Source: a virus. From it: a stretch of 45,213 nt of DNA. The translations under genes were made by a program, and so were the position numbers. The notes under the pieces were generated by a model, which worked only from the letters and a program-made list of their open reading frames with translations, had not been told where the DNA came from and searched no databases. The DNA lies in IMG/VR virus record IMGVR_UViG_3300007352_000022, positions 1 to 45,213 of that record. The stretch is one strand, 5' to 3'. Of the stretch, positions 19,452 to 28,443 are shown one piece after another (position 1 is the first letter of the stretch; each line of letters opens with the position of its first letter).

Positions 19452-20807
19452 ATGCTCGAGCGCGCGCGCCAGGTACTCGCAGGGTGGCTCCTGCCCAAGA
19501 CTTACGGCTCCGACAGCCCGCGTGGGCCGGTGCTCACCATGACGAACCGCGGAGAGGCGCCGCGCCGCGGGTCCGCCGAGCTACTCGACGCGTATCGCAC
19601 GAGCCCATGGCTGCGCGCGGTGACGAGTCGCATCGCGATGTCCGTGGCGGCCGTGCCGTGGAAGCTCTACGCGGTGAAGCGCGGGGGCAAGCCGGTGCGG
19701 TCGAAGGCGCTGCAATTCGGAGACCTCGCCACGCGGACGAAGCTCATGGCGCAGGCGAAGGCCAAGGGCGAGCTCGTCGAACTCGAGGACCACCCGATGC
19801 TCGACCTCCTGGAGAATGCGAACCCGCTCATGACGGGGCTCCGCGCGCGCCAACTCACGCAGCTCCACCTCGACATCAAGGGCGAGTCGTACTGGGTGAT
19901 TGAGCGCAACGGACTCGGCAAGCCGGCGGAGTTCTGGCCGGTGCCGCCATCGTGGGTAATGAAGACTCCGTCGCTCGAGGAGCCCTACTACCAGGTGCAG
20001 TTCCGCGGAGCGCGCGTGAACGTGCCGGCGGGCGATGTGTTCTGCATGAAGGAGCCCGACCCGGCGAATCCGTACGGGCGCGGCGTTGGCATCGGTGAGT
20101 CGCTGGCGGACGAGATTGGCACGGACGAGTTCGCGTCGAAGTACGTCAACGCGTTCTTCTACAACCGCGCCAAGCCCGACCTCATCATCGGCGTGGAGGG
20201 TCTATCGAAGGCGGATGCCGAAGCAGCCAAGGCGAAGTTCGAGCAGGAGAACCGCGGCTTCCGCAAGGCGCACCGCACGCATTGGCTGGGCGGCAAGTTC
20301 ACCATCCAGCAACTAGACCAGACGTTTCACGACATCCAGATGACGGAGCTCCGAAGCTGGGAGCGCGACTGCTTCATCTCGGTGTACGGCATTCCTCCGG
20401 AGAAGGTTGGCGTGCTGCAGAACAGCAACCGCGCCACCATCGACGCGTCGACGTACATCTATGCGAGCGATGTGCTGGTGCCCCGTCTCGAGGTCACCCG
20501 CACCGAGTACCAGGCGCGACTCGCTCCTGAGTTCGACGACCGCATCATCGTGGGCTACGTGTCGCCAGTTCCCGACGACAAGGAGTTCCAGCTCAAAGCG
20601 CTCCAGGCGGCGAGTCACACCGCAACCGTCGGCGAGTGGCGCGCCCTCCAGGGTCTATCGGATCGCGGCGAGCAAGACGACGTGCACATGGTGCCGTACA
20701 CGCTGATGCCGGTGCGCCCGAGCGAACTCGGTGACGATGACGAGCCAGTTCCGCCGGCGGGCGAGCCAACCAAGCGGAGGTCACTTCGGCGTCGTCAAAG
20801 ACCGTGA
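19452..20807 (+). CDS. Portal protein (HK97 type)
   Basis: A 451-residue protein with HK97-portal features: PWLRAVTSRIAMSVAAVPWKL near 55, HPMLDLLENANPLMTG near 115, IKGESYWVIER, then NPYGRGVGIGESLADEI, and SVYGIPPEKVGVLQNSNRA near 315. The start MLERARQ has GGAGG eight bases upstream; an earlier ATG lies within the terminase end. It forms the dodecameric ring through which DNA enters. The C-terminal 50 residues are polar and overlap the next gene. Confidence 0.92.
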   Translation: MLERARQVLAGWLLPKTYGSDSPRGPVLTMTNRGEAPRRGSAELLDAYRTSPWLRAVTSRIAMSVAAVPWKLYAVKRGGKPVRSKALQFGDLATRTKLMAQAKAKGELVELEDHPMLDLLENANPLMTGLRARQLTQLHLDIKGESYWVIERNGLGKPAEFWPVPPSWVMKTPSLEEPYYQVQFRGARVNVPAGDVFCMKEPDPANPYGRGVGIGESLADEIGTDEFASKYVNAFFYNRAKPDLIIGVEGLSKADAEAAKAKFEQENRGFRKAHRTHWLGGKFTIQQLDQTFHDIQMTELRSWERDCFISVYGIPPEKVGVLQNSNRATIDASTYIYASDVLVPRLEVTRTEYQARLAPEFDDRIIVGYVSPVPDDKEFQLKALQAASHTATVGEWRALQGLSDRGEQDDVHMVPYTLMPVRPSELGDDDEPVPPAGEPTKRRSLRRRQRP

Positions 20808-21558
20808 GGATGATGGCGATGTCGAGAACGTCCTCGAGTCGCTGCGCCCCGAGCGCCTGACGAAGGAGCTTGACCCTATCTGGCGTGAGCGCGTCGAGGA
20901 GTGGGGCGACGCGGAGCTCGAGGACCTGGGACTTGAGCCGAGCTTCGACATGCTCAACCCGCGCGTCGTGCGACACCTTGAGGAGTTCGCTGGCGATCGC
21001 ATTGAGGGACTCGTCGACGACACCACGCGCTCGGCGCTGCGCGAGTCTCTCGTCGATGGCGTGCGTGCTGGCGAGGGCATTCGTGAATTGAAGGCGCGCG
21101 TGTCGGAGGTGTTTGACGGGGCTACGGGCTACCGCGCAGAACGCATCGCACGCACAGAGGTACTCCGCTCCAGCAACTTCGCGACGACCGAGGCGCAGCG
21201 CATGAGCGGCATCGTGAGCAAGCGGCAGTGGGTCTCAACGCTCGACGACCGCACGCGCGAGACGCATGCTGAGCTCAGCGGGCAGGAGCGTGGCATCGAC
21301 GAGCCTTTCGAGGTCGACGGCAAGCAAGCGATGCACCCGGGGGACTTCGGCGATCCATCTGAGGACTGCTCGTGTCGTTGCACAACTGTAGCGATTATCG
21401 ACGAGCCGAAGAGCGCCGAGACACTGGCTGCGGTATGGAAGGCCTACGATCGCAAGCTCCTGCCGTGGGAGCGTCAGGCGAAGCGTGCACTGAAGCGCGG
21501 GTTCAAGAAGCAGCGGGCTGACGTGCTCGCGGCGCTCGAGGAGGTGTTCGGTGGCTAG
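20737..21558 (+). CDS. Minor head protein (SPP1 gp7 / Mu F-like)
   Basis: About 273 residues. Residues 110-240 contain the F-like fold signatures: ARTEVLRSSNFATTEAQR, KRQWVSTLDDRTRETHAEL, and DPSEDCSCRCTTVAII with three close cysteines. Family members are ejected or internal head proteins bound to the portal and help DNA exit. It overlaps the portal by 71 bases in another frame; GTG six bases before the chosen ATG is an alternative start. Confidence 0.85.
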   Translation: MTSQFRRRASQPSGGHFGVVKDREDDGDVENVLESLRPERLTKELDPIWRERVEEWGDAELEDLGLEPSFDMLNPRVVRHLEEFAGDRIEGLVDDTTRSALRESLVDGVRAGEGIRELKARVSEVFDGATGYRAERIARTEVLRSSNFATTEAQRMSGIVSKRQWVSTLDDRTRETHAELSGQERGIDEPFEVDGKQAMHPGDFGDPSEDCSCRCTTVAIIDEPKSAETLAAVWKAYDRKLLPWERQAKRALKRGFKKQRADVLAALEEVFGG

Positions 21559-21772
21559 CATGCCTCACAAGTTCCACATCGTGTTGAACGCGGTGGGTCG
21601 AGGGCGAGTGGAGATAGATGGCAAGCCGATGCGCGGCGTCGTCGGGATCTCGCTGGATGCGGACGCCGGGAGCATGCCGACCGTGGTGCTGAAGTTTTTC
21701 GCTGGCGACGTGGACCTCGAAGTGCATGGCGATGTCACGACAACGGTGGAGCCCCAGACACACCCGAAATGA
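21551..21772 (+). CDS. Small beta-rich virion-region protein
   Basis: A 73-residue protein with a GTG start overlapping the previous stop. It reads HKFHIVLNAVGRGRVEIDGK and GVVGISLDADAGSMPTVVLKF, a single beta sheet domain that I recall as a common unnamed protein between minor head and protease genes. The stop codon lies in the first half of a paired TGACAAC element. Confidence 0.6.
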   Translation: MASMPHKFHIVLNAVGRGRVEIDGKPMRGVVGISLDADAGSMPTVVLKFFAGDVDLEVHGDVTTTVEPQTHPK

Positions 21773-21835
21773 CAACGCCGCATCCCCGCGCCACGACTAG
21801 CGAACGAGGCACGGCGCCCATGCACATGACAACGC
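21769..21835 (+). repeat. Paired ATGACAACGC element before the head protease
   Basis: ATGACAACGC occurs at 21769 and 21826, 57 bases apart, with a conserved ACGGCGCC between. An almost identical pair, also 57 bases apart, stands at 35585 and 35642. It fills the 107-bp gap before the capsid operon and is a candidate late promoter or activator site. Confidence 0.6.
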
Positions 21836-21879
21836 GACCGTAGAAAACGCTCCGCGCCCGCCCGTACCGTCAGCGGGCC

Positions 21880-23061
21880 ATGAGCAAGCGCCGCGTAGAC
21901 CTCGCCTCGTTCAAGAAGGCTCTCGAGTCCGGCGCAGCCATCCCCGACGCGATCATCGCGAAGCAGTTCGTCTCCGAGGTCACCAAGGCCGAAGGGCAGG
22001 GTGACCGCGTTCTCGAGTTCACGATCTCGACGGACGACGTGGACCGGGCTGGCGATAGCGTCGCCGTCGATGGCTGGGATTTCGCTTCGTACCTCAAGAA
22101 CCCTGTCGTCCTCTGGTGCCACAACTCGGGCTACGACCCGTCCACCGCGATGCCGGTCGCTCAGGCACTGGCCACGTGGGTCGAGGGCGGCAAGCTCAAG
22201 TCTCGCAGCGAGTTCGCCACGCGCGAGCTCTATCCGTTCGCCGACACGGTGTACCGCATGCTGCTCGGAGGCTTCCTCCGCGCGGTGAGCGTTGGGTTCA
22301 TCCCGAAGGAATGGACCATCGCCGAGGACCGTCCCGGCTGGATGCCGATGAACTTCATCCGGCAGGAACTACTCGAGTACAGCGTCGTCCCCGTCCCCGC
22401 GAACCCGAACGCACTGCTTGAGGCGAAGGCCGCAGGAATCGAGCTCGCCCCGCTGGTCGACTGGGCCGAGAAGGTTCTCGACGACGCGAGTGGCCCCGGG
22501 CTCTGGGTGCCACGCGACTCCATCGAGGGCATCGTCAAGACGCTCTCCACCAAGACCACGGTCGTGGTCACCGCTCCAATCGAAAGCTCTGCCAAGGGGA
22601 GCGCCGCCGGCGAGGGCTCCGAGACTTCGTCGGCGGCCAACACCCCCGAAGCGACTGACGCCGTGGCCGCCACGAGCCCCGCGGCGCCGGTCGCTGCGGA
22701 GGCGGCGCTCGACGAGAACCCTGACGAGGTCACCGAGTCCATCATCAGCAAGCTTGAGCAGCACTGCGACCATGCTGTTCAGCTCGCGACGGCGCTCAAG
22801 GCTGGGCGCGTGCTCTCCGCGGCGAACGAGAATCGCTTGCGCCAGGCGCGCGACCTGATGAGCGAAGTGATCGCTCAGGTCGAGTCGCAGGACGACGACG
22901 CCGACGACAAGGGCGTCGACCAGCTCGAAATCGAAACGGCCAACGAGGGCGCGGACGAAGAGTTCATCGAGCTCGACGACGAGGCCCTCGAAACCATCAA
23001 GCAGTCCGTGCGCGCGGCTGTGGACGACCAAATCCGGACATTCTCCGGGGAACTGGTGTGA
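21880..23061 (+). CDS. Prohead protease with C-terminal scaffold (HK97 type)
   Basis: A 393-residue protein. Residues about 1-185 are the serine protease: FASYLKNPVVLWCHNS (catalytic H), then GGKLKSRSEFATRELYP and FLRAVSVGFIPKEW (catalytic S). Residues 220-393 are acidic, alanine-rich and coiled, as in a fused scaffold that the protease destroys on maturation. Position before the capsid gene, five bases apart, fits. The Shine-Dalgarno is weak, so initiation may depend on coupling or on an unseen start. Confidence 0.9.
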   Translation: MSKRRVDLASFKKALESGAAIPDAIIAKQFVSEVTKAEGQGDRVLEFTISTDDVDRAGDSVAVDGWDFASYLKNPVVLWCHNSGYDPSTAMPVAQALATWVEGGKLKSRSEFATRELYPFADTVYRMLLGGFLRAVSVGFIPKEWTIAEDRPGWMPMNFIRQELLEYSVVPVPANPNALLEAKAAGIELAPLVDWAEKVLDDASGPGLWVPRDSIEGIVKTLSTKTTVVVTAPIESSAKGSAAGEGSETSSAANTPEATDAVAATSPAAPVAAEAALDENPDEVTESIISKLEQHCDHAVQLATALKAGRVLSAANENRLRQARDLMSEVIAQVESQDDDADDKGVDQLEIETANEGADEEFIELDDEALETIKQSVRAAVDDQIRTFSGELV

Positions 23062-23065
23062 CGCC

Positions 23066-24268
23066 ATGGCGCTGAAGATCACCCTCAAAGACCTCCAGAA
23101 GATCATCCGGGATACGGCCGGCGAAGCGGCTGCGGAGGCCGTCGAGAAGGCGCGGCACCCCCAGCGCAAGCACATGCCGACCATCGTCGGCGCGGCGAAC
23201 GGGGACGGCGAGCAGGCCAACGGCGACAAGAAGGAGCGCGGCACCAAGAACACGAACGTCGGTGCTGCGATTCGCTTCCTCGCCAAGTCGAAGGGCGATT
23301 ATAGCAAGGCGGCTCACCTCGCCGAGAAGGAGGGCTACCTCCAGGTCGCGAAGGCGCTGAGCGCGAGCGACTTCACCGACGGCGGAGCGCTGCTCCAGGC
23401 CGAGATGGCCGACGGCATCATCCCATTGCTCGAGGCCACGTCGGTGGTTCGCTCGATGGGCATCACCGTGCTGCCGATGAAGGGCTCTCTCACGTTGCCC
23501 TTCCAGTCGGCCGGAGCGACTGCATCCTACGTCGCCGAGAACGAGGTCATCACCGCGAGCCAGCCAAGCTTCGGGCAACTCCAGTTGTCCGACAAGAAGC
23601 TCGCGGCGCTGGTGCCCATCTCGAACGACCTGCTCCGCAACGCCGGCCCCAAGGTCGACGCCATGATCCAGGCGGACGCCGCGAAGAAGGTGGCGCTGCG
23701 CCAGGACCTCGCGTTCATGCGCGGCATCGCAGCCGCGGGCGAGCCGAAGGGCATGGAGACCTGGGTTCAGGCGGCCAATCGTTTCAACGCCAACACCTCG
23801 CCGACCGTCGCGACGGTCACCGAGGAGCTCGGTCGCGCCATCCAGAAGGTGGAGGAGGCAAACGTCCTCATCACCAAGGGCGGATGGCTCTTCGGACCGC
23901 GTGCGAAGAAGTACCTGATGACGGCGCGGGACGGGAACAACAACCTCGTCTTCGAGCCCGAGATGAAGAACGGCACCCTGATGGGCTTCCCGTTCAAGAT
24001 CTCCACCCAGATCCCGCAGAACCTCGGTGGCTCGTCGAACGAGTCGAAGATCTACTTCGCCAACTTCCCCGATCTCATCCTCGGTGAGAACGAGGACCTG
24101 ATCATCGACGTGTTCCCCGGCGCGGCCTACGTGGACTCGGGCGGCACCATGCGGTCGGGCGTGAGTTCTGACCAGACCATCGTGCGCGTCATCTCGCTGC
24201 ACGACTTCGGCGCGAGCTTCCGAGGCAACGAGATCGCGCTCATCGAGACCGTTCGCTACGGCGTCTGA
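23066..24268 (+). CDS. Major capsid protein (HK97 fold)
   Basis: A 400-residue protein. After an N-terminal delta-like coiled region (1-75, lysine-rich), the HK97 core shows GGALLQAEMADGIIPLLE, KGSLTLPFQSAGATASYV and QLSDKKLAALVPISNDLLR, then DLAFMRGIAAAGEPKGM and the C-terminal P-domain. It builds the icosahedral head. The upstream protease would remove the delta region near residue 75-95. The gene is followed by a hairpin GGGGC/GCCCC in the gap. Confidence 0.93.
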   Translation: MALKITLKDLQKIIRDTAGEAAAEAVEKARHPQRKHMPTIVGAANGDGEQANGDKKERGTKNTNVGAAIRFLAKSKGDYSKAAHLAEKEGYLQVAKALSASDFTDGGALLQAEMADGIIPLLEATSVVRSMGITVLPMKGSLTLPFQSAGATASYVAENEVITASQPSFGQLQLSDKKLAALVPISNDLLRNAGPKVDAMIQADAAKKVALRQDLAFMRGIAAAGEPKGMETWVQAANRFNANTSPTVATVTEELGRAIQKVEEANVLITKGGWLFGPRAKKYLMTARDGNNNLVFEPEMKNGTLMGFPFKISTQIPQNLGGSSNESKIYFANFPDLILGENEDLIIDVFPGAAYVDSGGTMRSGVSSDQTIVRVISLHDFGASFRGNEIALIETVRYGV

Positions 24269-24324
24269 GCCGGGTGACCTGAACGACTAGCCGGGGCCCG
24301 AGTTGCCCCAGGAGCCACCGAACA

Positions 24325-24795
24325 ATGTTGAGCACCAAGAAGGATATCGGGTCGCACATCAAGGCGGCTGTCGCTGGGGCGAGCGTCGCATCGTCGGCCC
24401 CCGCCATCGTCACCGCTGGCGGCGCCGGCGATGCCACGAAGGTCACCGGCCAGTCGATCGACCGGCAGGGCTATGAGAGCCTGAGCCTGCTCATCCCGTT
24501 CTACGCGGAGCTGGCCGACACCAAGACCTTCGCGCTGGCTGTCGAGTACCAGGAGAGTTCCGACAACTCCAACTGGGACACGGCGGTCGTGGTCCAGGCG
24601 TCGACCGTGAAGGCTACGGGCGCGACGCCGACGACCGATTACCATGGCGTCGCGAAGTACGACTTGGACCTGCAGGCGAAGAAGCGCTACATCCGCTTCA
24701 ACGTCACCCCCGACCTCAACGCCGCGAACACGGACATCGCCGTGTGGACGGCGGTAGCGGTGCTCGGCGGCGCCGACGTCCTGCCGGCGGCGTAA
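24325..24795 (+). CDS. Putative head decoration or stabilisation protein
   Basis: A 156-residue beta-rich protein with alternating strands (SLSLLIPFYAELADTKTFAL, VEYQESSDNSNWDTAVVVQ, RYIRFNVTPDLN). It follows the capsid gene, where cement or decoration proteins are encoded. The YQESSDNSNW signature is frequent in such phage virion proteins, as I recall. CAGGAG precedes the ATG. Not proven structural. Confidence 0.6.
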   Translation: MLSTKKDIGSHIKAAVAGASVASSAPAIVTAGGAGDATKVTGQSIDRQGYESLSLLIPFYAELADTKTFALAVEYQESSDNSNWDTAVVVQASTVKATGATPTTDYHGVAKYDLDLQAKKRYIRFNVTPDLNAANTDIAVWTAVAVLGGADVLPAA

Positions 24796-24798
24796 CGC

Positions 24799-25059
24799 AT
24801 GTCGGCGCTCGTCACCGTGAAGTTGGTCTACGGTCACCGCAGCAACAACGCGGGCGAGGTGTGCGGCTTTCCGCCGGACGAGGCCGCGGCGCTCCTCGCA
24901 CGCAAGGCCGCCGTGCCGTGGCCTGAGCAGGCGAGCGTCGTCGAGAAGAGTGGCGAGCCTGCCCCCGCGGCGCCATCGCCAGAGAACGAGTCGAGCGAGC
25001 CGCAAGGTGAGCTCAAGCCTGCCGGCGGCCCGGGGCGCGCACCCCGCGGTCGTCGGTAG
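24799..25059 (+). CDS. Small head-region protein with disordered tail
   Basis: An 86-residue protein. The first 45 residues form a small fold (VTVKLVYGHRSNNAGEVCGF then helix AALLARKAAVPW). The rest is a proline/acid-rich disordered tail ending in arginines. The type resembles small proteins between capsid and connector genes that bind the membrane or connector. The 3-bp gap from the previous gene supports a coupled operon. Confidence 0.6.
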   Translation: MSALVTVKLVYGHRSNNAGEVCGFPPDEAAALLARKAAVPWPEQASVVEKSGEPAPAAPSPENESSEPQGELKPAGGPGRAPRGRR

Positions 25060-25091
25060 GCCCGATCGAAAGATGAGGAGCTGCCAGGAAC

Positions 25092-25721
25092 ATGGGTGTC
25101 GCTGCGAACGCGCTGACCGCTCTAGCTACCGTGAAGACGGAGCTCGGCATCAGTGCGTCGACAGATGACGCCTACCTTGAGCGGCTCATCAACGCGGCGT
25201 CGGACTTCATCGAGCGCTACTGCAGCAGGCAGTTCCAGAGGGCGTCTGTAACCGAGAAGGTTCAGGGCTACGGTGATTCGTTTCTCCGCCTGGGCCGCCG
25301 GCCCATCGACACGGCCGTGGCCATCACCATCACGCTCGATGGAGCGGCCGTGGACTCCATCTCGTACGAGGTCCACGACGCCGAGGCCGGCTTGCTCATC
25401 GGCAAGAGCGGCTGGGCGGATACGACGAGCCTCTTCGAGGGGCCGGCGTGGGACGGTCACGCCGGCTCGGAGCGCAAGCTCTACAGCGTGACCTACACCG
25501 GCGGCTACGTACTGCCGGGAGATGGCGGCACGCGGACGCTGCCGTACGACCTTGAGGACGCCTGCGTCGGTCTCGTCGTGTCGCGATACAGGTCAAGAGG
25601 CCAGGACCAGCGAATCAAGAGCGAGAGCCTGCTCAGTTACTCCGTTACCTTCGGCGAAGCCGAGATTCCGGCGCCCATTTTGGCTGTGCTCGACCGCCAC
25701 AAGACGTTGGTGCAGGCATGA
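25092..25721 (+). CDS. Head-tail connector (HK97 gp6 / DNA-packaging type)
   Basis: A 209-residue protein with the gp6-like start: TALATVKTELGISASTDDAY and LERLINAASDFIERYCSRQF, then beta strands with YSVTYTGGYVLP and a final helix block LEDACVGLVVSRYRSRG. Such adaptors dock on the portal and close the head. AGGAGCTG precedes the start. Confidence 0.88.
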   Translation: MGVAANALTALATVKTELGISASTDDAYLERLINAASDFIERYCSRQFQRASVTEKVQGYGDSFLRLGRRPIDTAVAITITLDGAAVDSISYEVHDAEAGLLIGKSGWADTTSLFEGPAWDGHAGSERKLYSVTYTGGYVLPGDGGTRTLPYDLEDACVGLVVSRYRSRGQDQRIKSESLLSYSVTFGEAEIPAPILAVLDRHKTLVQA

Positions 25722-26035
25722 ACGTCGCACGGATGCTCACGGACACCGTCAGCGTGGCCCTCAGAACTGGAGCCAGTTCGTACGGTGACCCGATCTTCGG
25801 CTCGGTGGCGTCCATGAAGGCACGCGTCGAGCAGAAGAACGAAGAGGTCGCGGCGTCCGATGGGTCCACATTCGTCGCATCTCACGTTGTCGTCACCGAG
25901 ACAGAAATCTCGATCGGATCGCGCGTCTGGCTATCCGGCGAGAGCACCTCTGACACCAACATCGCGAAGTACGTTCGTGGAGCCAAGCGCGCGTCGACGC
26001 CAGGCGGATACACCCTCTTCGAGGCCTACCTGTGA
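25718..26035 (+). CDS. Head-tail joining / head-closure protein
   Basis: A 105-residue beta-barrel-like protein (MLTDTVSVALRTGASSYGDP; MKARVEQKNEEVAASDGS; VTETEISIGSRVWL), the pattern of SPP1 gp16/HK97 gp7-like stopper proteins. It overlaps the connector stop by four bases and precedes the gp10-like gene, the usual order. Confidence 0.75.
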   Translation: MNVARMLTDTVSVALRTGASSYGDPIFGSVASMKARVEQKNEEVAASDGSTFVASHVVVTETEISIGSRVWLSGESTSDTNIAKYVRGAKRASTPGGYTLFEAYL

Positions 26036-26457
26036 GCGCCTCGGTCGTAAGTGGCGTGCACGAGACCATGGCAGCACTTGGCGTTGCGCGCGATGACTAC
26101 AAGCGAGCACTGGCCGCCGCCATCTACCAGGAGGGCTTCGCGCTTCTTGCCGAGTCCGTGAAGGAGTGCCCGGTCGACAAAGGACGCCTGAGAGCGTCGG
26201 GCTATGTTTCTCCGCCGGTCGACGCGGAGAACCCCGCCGCGACGGTCGGCTACGGCACTGACTACGCCATCTATGTGCACGAGCGCACCGAGCTACGCCA
26301 TCCGGTCGGCAAAGCGAAGTTCCTCTCCGACCCCATGAACCGACGTCTGTCGGGTTACCAGCAACGTATAGCGGCGCGCACGCAGGAGAACTATCGGAGC
26401 GGTGTCGGCGTCGACGCCATTCCGGTCGAAGCACCGACGACTCCAGGGGGTGGGTGA
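26032..26457 (+). CDS. HK97 gp10-like head-tail protein
   Basis: A 141-residue protein with GTG start overlapping the previous stop. Family signature: ECPVDKGRLRASGYV followed by VGYGTDYAIYVHERTELRHP and GKAKFL. These form the ring between the stopper and the tail terminator. The end is a disordered proline/glycine tail. Confidence 0.85.
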   Translation: MSASVVSGVHETMAALGVARDDYKRALAAAIYQEGFALLAESVKECPVDKGRLRASGYVSPPVDAENPAATVGYGTDYAIYVHERTELRHPVGKAKFLSDPMNRRLSGYQQRIAARTQENYRSGVGVDAIPVEAPTTPGGG

Positions 26458-26867
26458 TGGCGATGCCAAACCCAGCCTCCGACGTAGCCACGCGCATCGC
26501 GAGCGCCTTGAGCCTCGTTGTTGGGACCACGGTGTTCGTCGGACCTGTGCGCGCAGCCAAGGACGGGGTGCCATCCAAGGCCGTCTTCTGTCTCAACCGT
26601 GGAGGTCCTGGGCCAGAGCCCTACACTGACGGTGGCGTCGGCGCCGACTTCTGGACGAGCGAGGTTCAGGTGCGCGTTCGTGGCGAGGCACGCAAGACAG
26701 AGTCGGGAGAGACGTTCGCCCGCTCTGTGCGCGACGCCATACACACCGCCAGCATCGCCCCGTACTTCGAGATCCGCGTGCTCGAGAGCGAGCCAATCTA
26801 CCTGGCTGAGGACGACGCCGGCTGTCCCGAGTGGTCGATCAACGTGCAGCTCAGGTTCAAGGAGTGA
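26457..26867 (+). CDS. Tail terminator/completion protein
   Basis: A 136-residue protein of the minor-capsid/tail-completion type: helix start (ASDVATRIASALSLVVGTTV), strands FWTSEVQVRVRGEARKTE and WSINVQLRFKE at the end. This is the usual gpU-like position before the tube. ATG overlaps the previous stop; a GTG one codon before is also possible. Confidence 0.72.
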   Translation: MAMPNPASDVATRIASALSLVVGTTVFVGPVRAAKDGVPSKAVFCLNRGGPGPEPYTDGGVGADFWTSEVQVRVRGEARKTESGETFARSVRDAIHTASIAPYFEIRVLESEPIYLAEDDAGCPEWSINVQLRFKE

Positions 26868-26872
26868 CCGCG

Positions 26873-27127
26873 ATGAAGATCGTGATGAAGGGCTCGCTCA
26901 CGCTGCCCAAGCCTCCGGGCGGGACCATCAGCCTGCTCGCCAGAGAGCACTACGAACTCGATGACGAGATGGCGAACATGCTGCTCGGGTGTGGCGCCGC
27001 CGTGCTCGCGTCCGATGTCGGCGTGACCATCGACCCAAAGACGCTTGAGCCGTATCCGCCGCCACCCGAGCCTGAAGCGGATGCACAGCCAAGCGCCGAT
27101 GTCGGCGAACCAGCGAAGGAGGACTGA
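26873..27127 (+). CDS. Small tail-region protein, unknown
   Basis: An 84-residue protein starting MKIVMKGSLTLPKPPGG with AAGGAG upstream. It has a small fold with YELDDEMANMLLGCGAAVLAS, then a proline/acid-rich tail. It resembles the small protein at 24799 in layout (fold plus disordered tail). Function unknown. Confidence 0.6.
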   Translation: MKIVMKGSLTLPKPPGGTISLLAREHYELDDEMANMLLGCGAAVLASDVGVTIDPKTLEPYPPPPEPEADAQPSADVGEPAKED

Positions 27128-27130
27128 GCG

Positions 27131-27499
27131 ATGGCGCGCACCAACGTACCAGTGCAGGCGCTGACCCCATTCGGGAGTGCCATTGCCGCGCTGTCGTGGA
27201 CGAACGCCGATCAGGCGAACGACCACTACTTCATCAACAGCGGGAGAGAGGTGCTGCTTATCCGGTCAATCTCCGGATCTGGTCAGGTGGTCACCGCCAT
27301 CAGCGTCACCGATCGGTATGGACGCTCGGGTGACATTCCCGTCACGACCGTCGCCGATGGCGTCGCCGCCGTTGGCCCGTTTCCGGCCGAGTTGTGGAAC
27401 CAGCGCGGGGCCGGCGACGAGAACCGAGTCTTCTTCAACCTCACCGACAACACGGGTCTGCAGTTCGCGGTCCTCCAAGTGCCCTTGGCGGCACCGTAA
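27131..27499 (+). CDS. Beta-rich virion-region protein
   Basis: A 122-residue protein starting MARTNVPVQALTPFGSAIA. The NDHYFINSGREVLLIRSI, TDRYGRSGDIPVTTV and NLTDNTGLQFAVLQVP segments are typical of small structural proteins beside the tail tube or capsid. Four-base gap from the previous gene. I recall the NDHxFxNxGRE pattern in phage structural genes but not a name. Confidence 0.6.
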   Translation: MARTNVPVQALTPFGSAIAALSWTNADQANDHYFINSGREVLLIRSISGSGQVVTAISVTDRYGRSGDIPVTTVADGVAAVGPFPAELWNQRGAGDENRVFFNLTDNTGLQFAVLQVPLAAP

Positions 27500-27511
27500 G
27501 GAGAAAGAGTC

Positions 27512-27919
27512 ATGGCAGAATTCATCGCACGAGGCGGAACGCTCAAGGTCAGCGACGGCTCGGAATCCACTGTCGGCGGCATCGTGAGCATGGGACTCAC
27601 CGGCACGCACGACATGATCGACAAGACGGACTTCGACTCCTCTGGCTACAAGGAGTCGGAGTACGGCGAGACACAGCTCAAAATTAGCGCCGAGGTGAAC
27701 CTCAACGAGGCCGACGCCGGCCAGGCGAAGATCCTGACGGCGTTCCGCACCAAGGCGACTTTGACCGTGCGCTACCGCCCGCTCGATGGAACTGGCGCGC
27801 GTCAGTACGTCGCCACCGGCCTCGTGACGAGCTTCAACTTCCCCAACGCCCGCAACGCGATGGGGAAAGCTACGTTCGAGATCACGCTGAGCGGCACGAT
27901 CACCGACAGCACGCAGTAA
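27512..27919 (+). CDS. Major tail tube protein
   Basis: A 135-residue protein with the tube-protein beta-sandwich pattern: GGTLKVSDGSESTVGGIV, MIDKTDFDSSGYKESEYG, and a final strand block RNAMGKATFEITLSGTI. AAGGAGAAAG precedes the start. Position right before the frameshifting chaperone pair and tape measure is diagnostic. It is the repeating unit of the long tail tube, so a long non-contractile tail is likely. Confidence 0.85.
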   Translation: MAEFIARGGTLKVSDGSESTVGGIVSMGLTGTHDMIDKTDFDSSGYKESEYGETQLKISAEVNLNEADAGQAKILTAFRTKATLTVRYRPLDGTGARQYVATGLVTSFNFPNARNAMGKATFEITLSGTITDSTQ

Positions 27920-28032
27920 GCAGACCGTCGTGGGTCGGGGCCTTGTCGAAGGGGTTTGAGCTTTACCCTTCCAGAGGCCCGAACCTCAGCGCGGCCCCGG
28001 CCTGCGGCGGAATCACATGGAAGGGAAGGCGC

Positions 28033-28443
28033 ATGGCAAACGATTTGGCGGGTGAGTTTTCGGTCAAGCTGGCTGACGGCAAGGAGCATGTCGTCGCGTT
28101 TGGCGCGCGCGGTCTGCGCGAGCTCGAGCGGGTGTTCAAGCGGCCGGTGCTGCAGTTCCTCGACGACGCGCGCAAGAACATGGTCGCGACCTGGGGCTAC
28201 GAGATGGTTCACGGGGCGCTGCTCGCCGGGCTCAGACACAAGAGGCCTGGGGTGGATGAAGCCTGGCTTGACCAGCGGTTCTCCACGCGCATGGTCGACA
28301 TGATCGGCTACGCCCAGGTCGTGACGGATGCCATCCTCGCGGCGACCTTCGGCCCAGAAGAGCTCCGCGGCGACGAGCTGAAGAAGGAGGCCCCTTCGGA
28401 GGGCCCGCGCCCTTCGAGCACTTCCCCTGGCGGGACTGGCTGA
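28033..28443 (+). CDS. Tail assembly chaperone, short form (gpG-like)
   Basis: A 136-residue protein: EFSVKLADGKEHVVAF strand pair, then GARGLRELERVFKRPVLQFL and helical rest. The start is MANDLAGE with GAAGGCGC before it; the frame upstream is not gene-like. It binds the tape measure during assembly. At 28401-28407 GGGCCCG forms a -1 slippery heptamer in this frame, and the chain terminates 36 bases later at 28443. Confidence 0.8.
   Translation: MANDLAGEFSVKLADGKEHVVAFGARGLRELERVFKRPVLQFLDDARKNMVATWGYEMVHGALLAGLRHKRPGVDEAWLDQRFSTRMVDMIGYAQVVTDAILAATFGPEELRGDELKKEAPSEGPRPSSTSPGGTG
28401..28407 (+). promoter_or_regulatory. -1 ribosomal frameshift heptamer GGGCCCG
   Basis: G GGC CCG in the chaperone frame matches the X XXY YYZ slippery pattern, with the next frame open on both sides and downstream hairpin-capable GC sequence. 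It explains production of the long G-T chaperone. Confidence 0.7.
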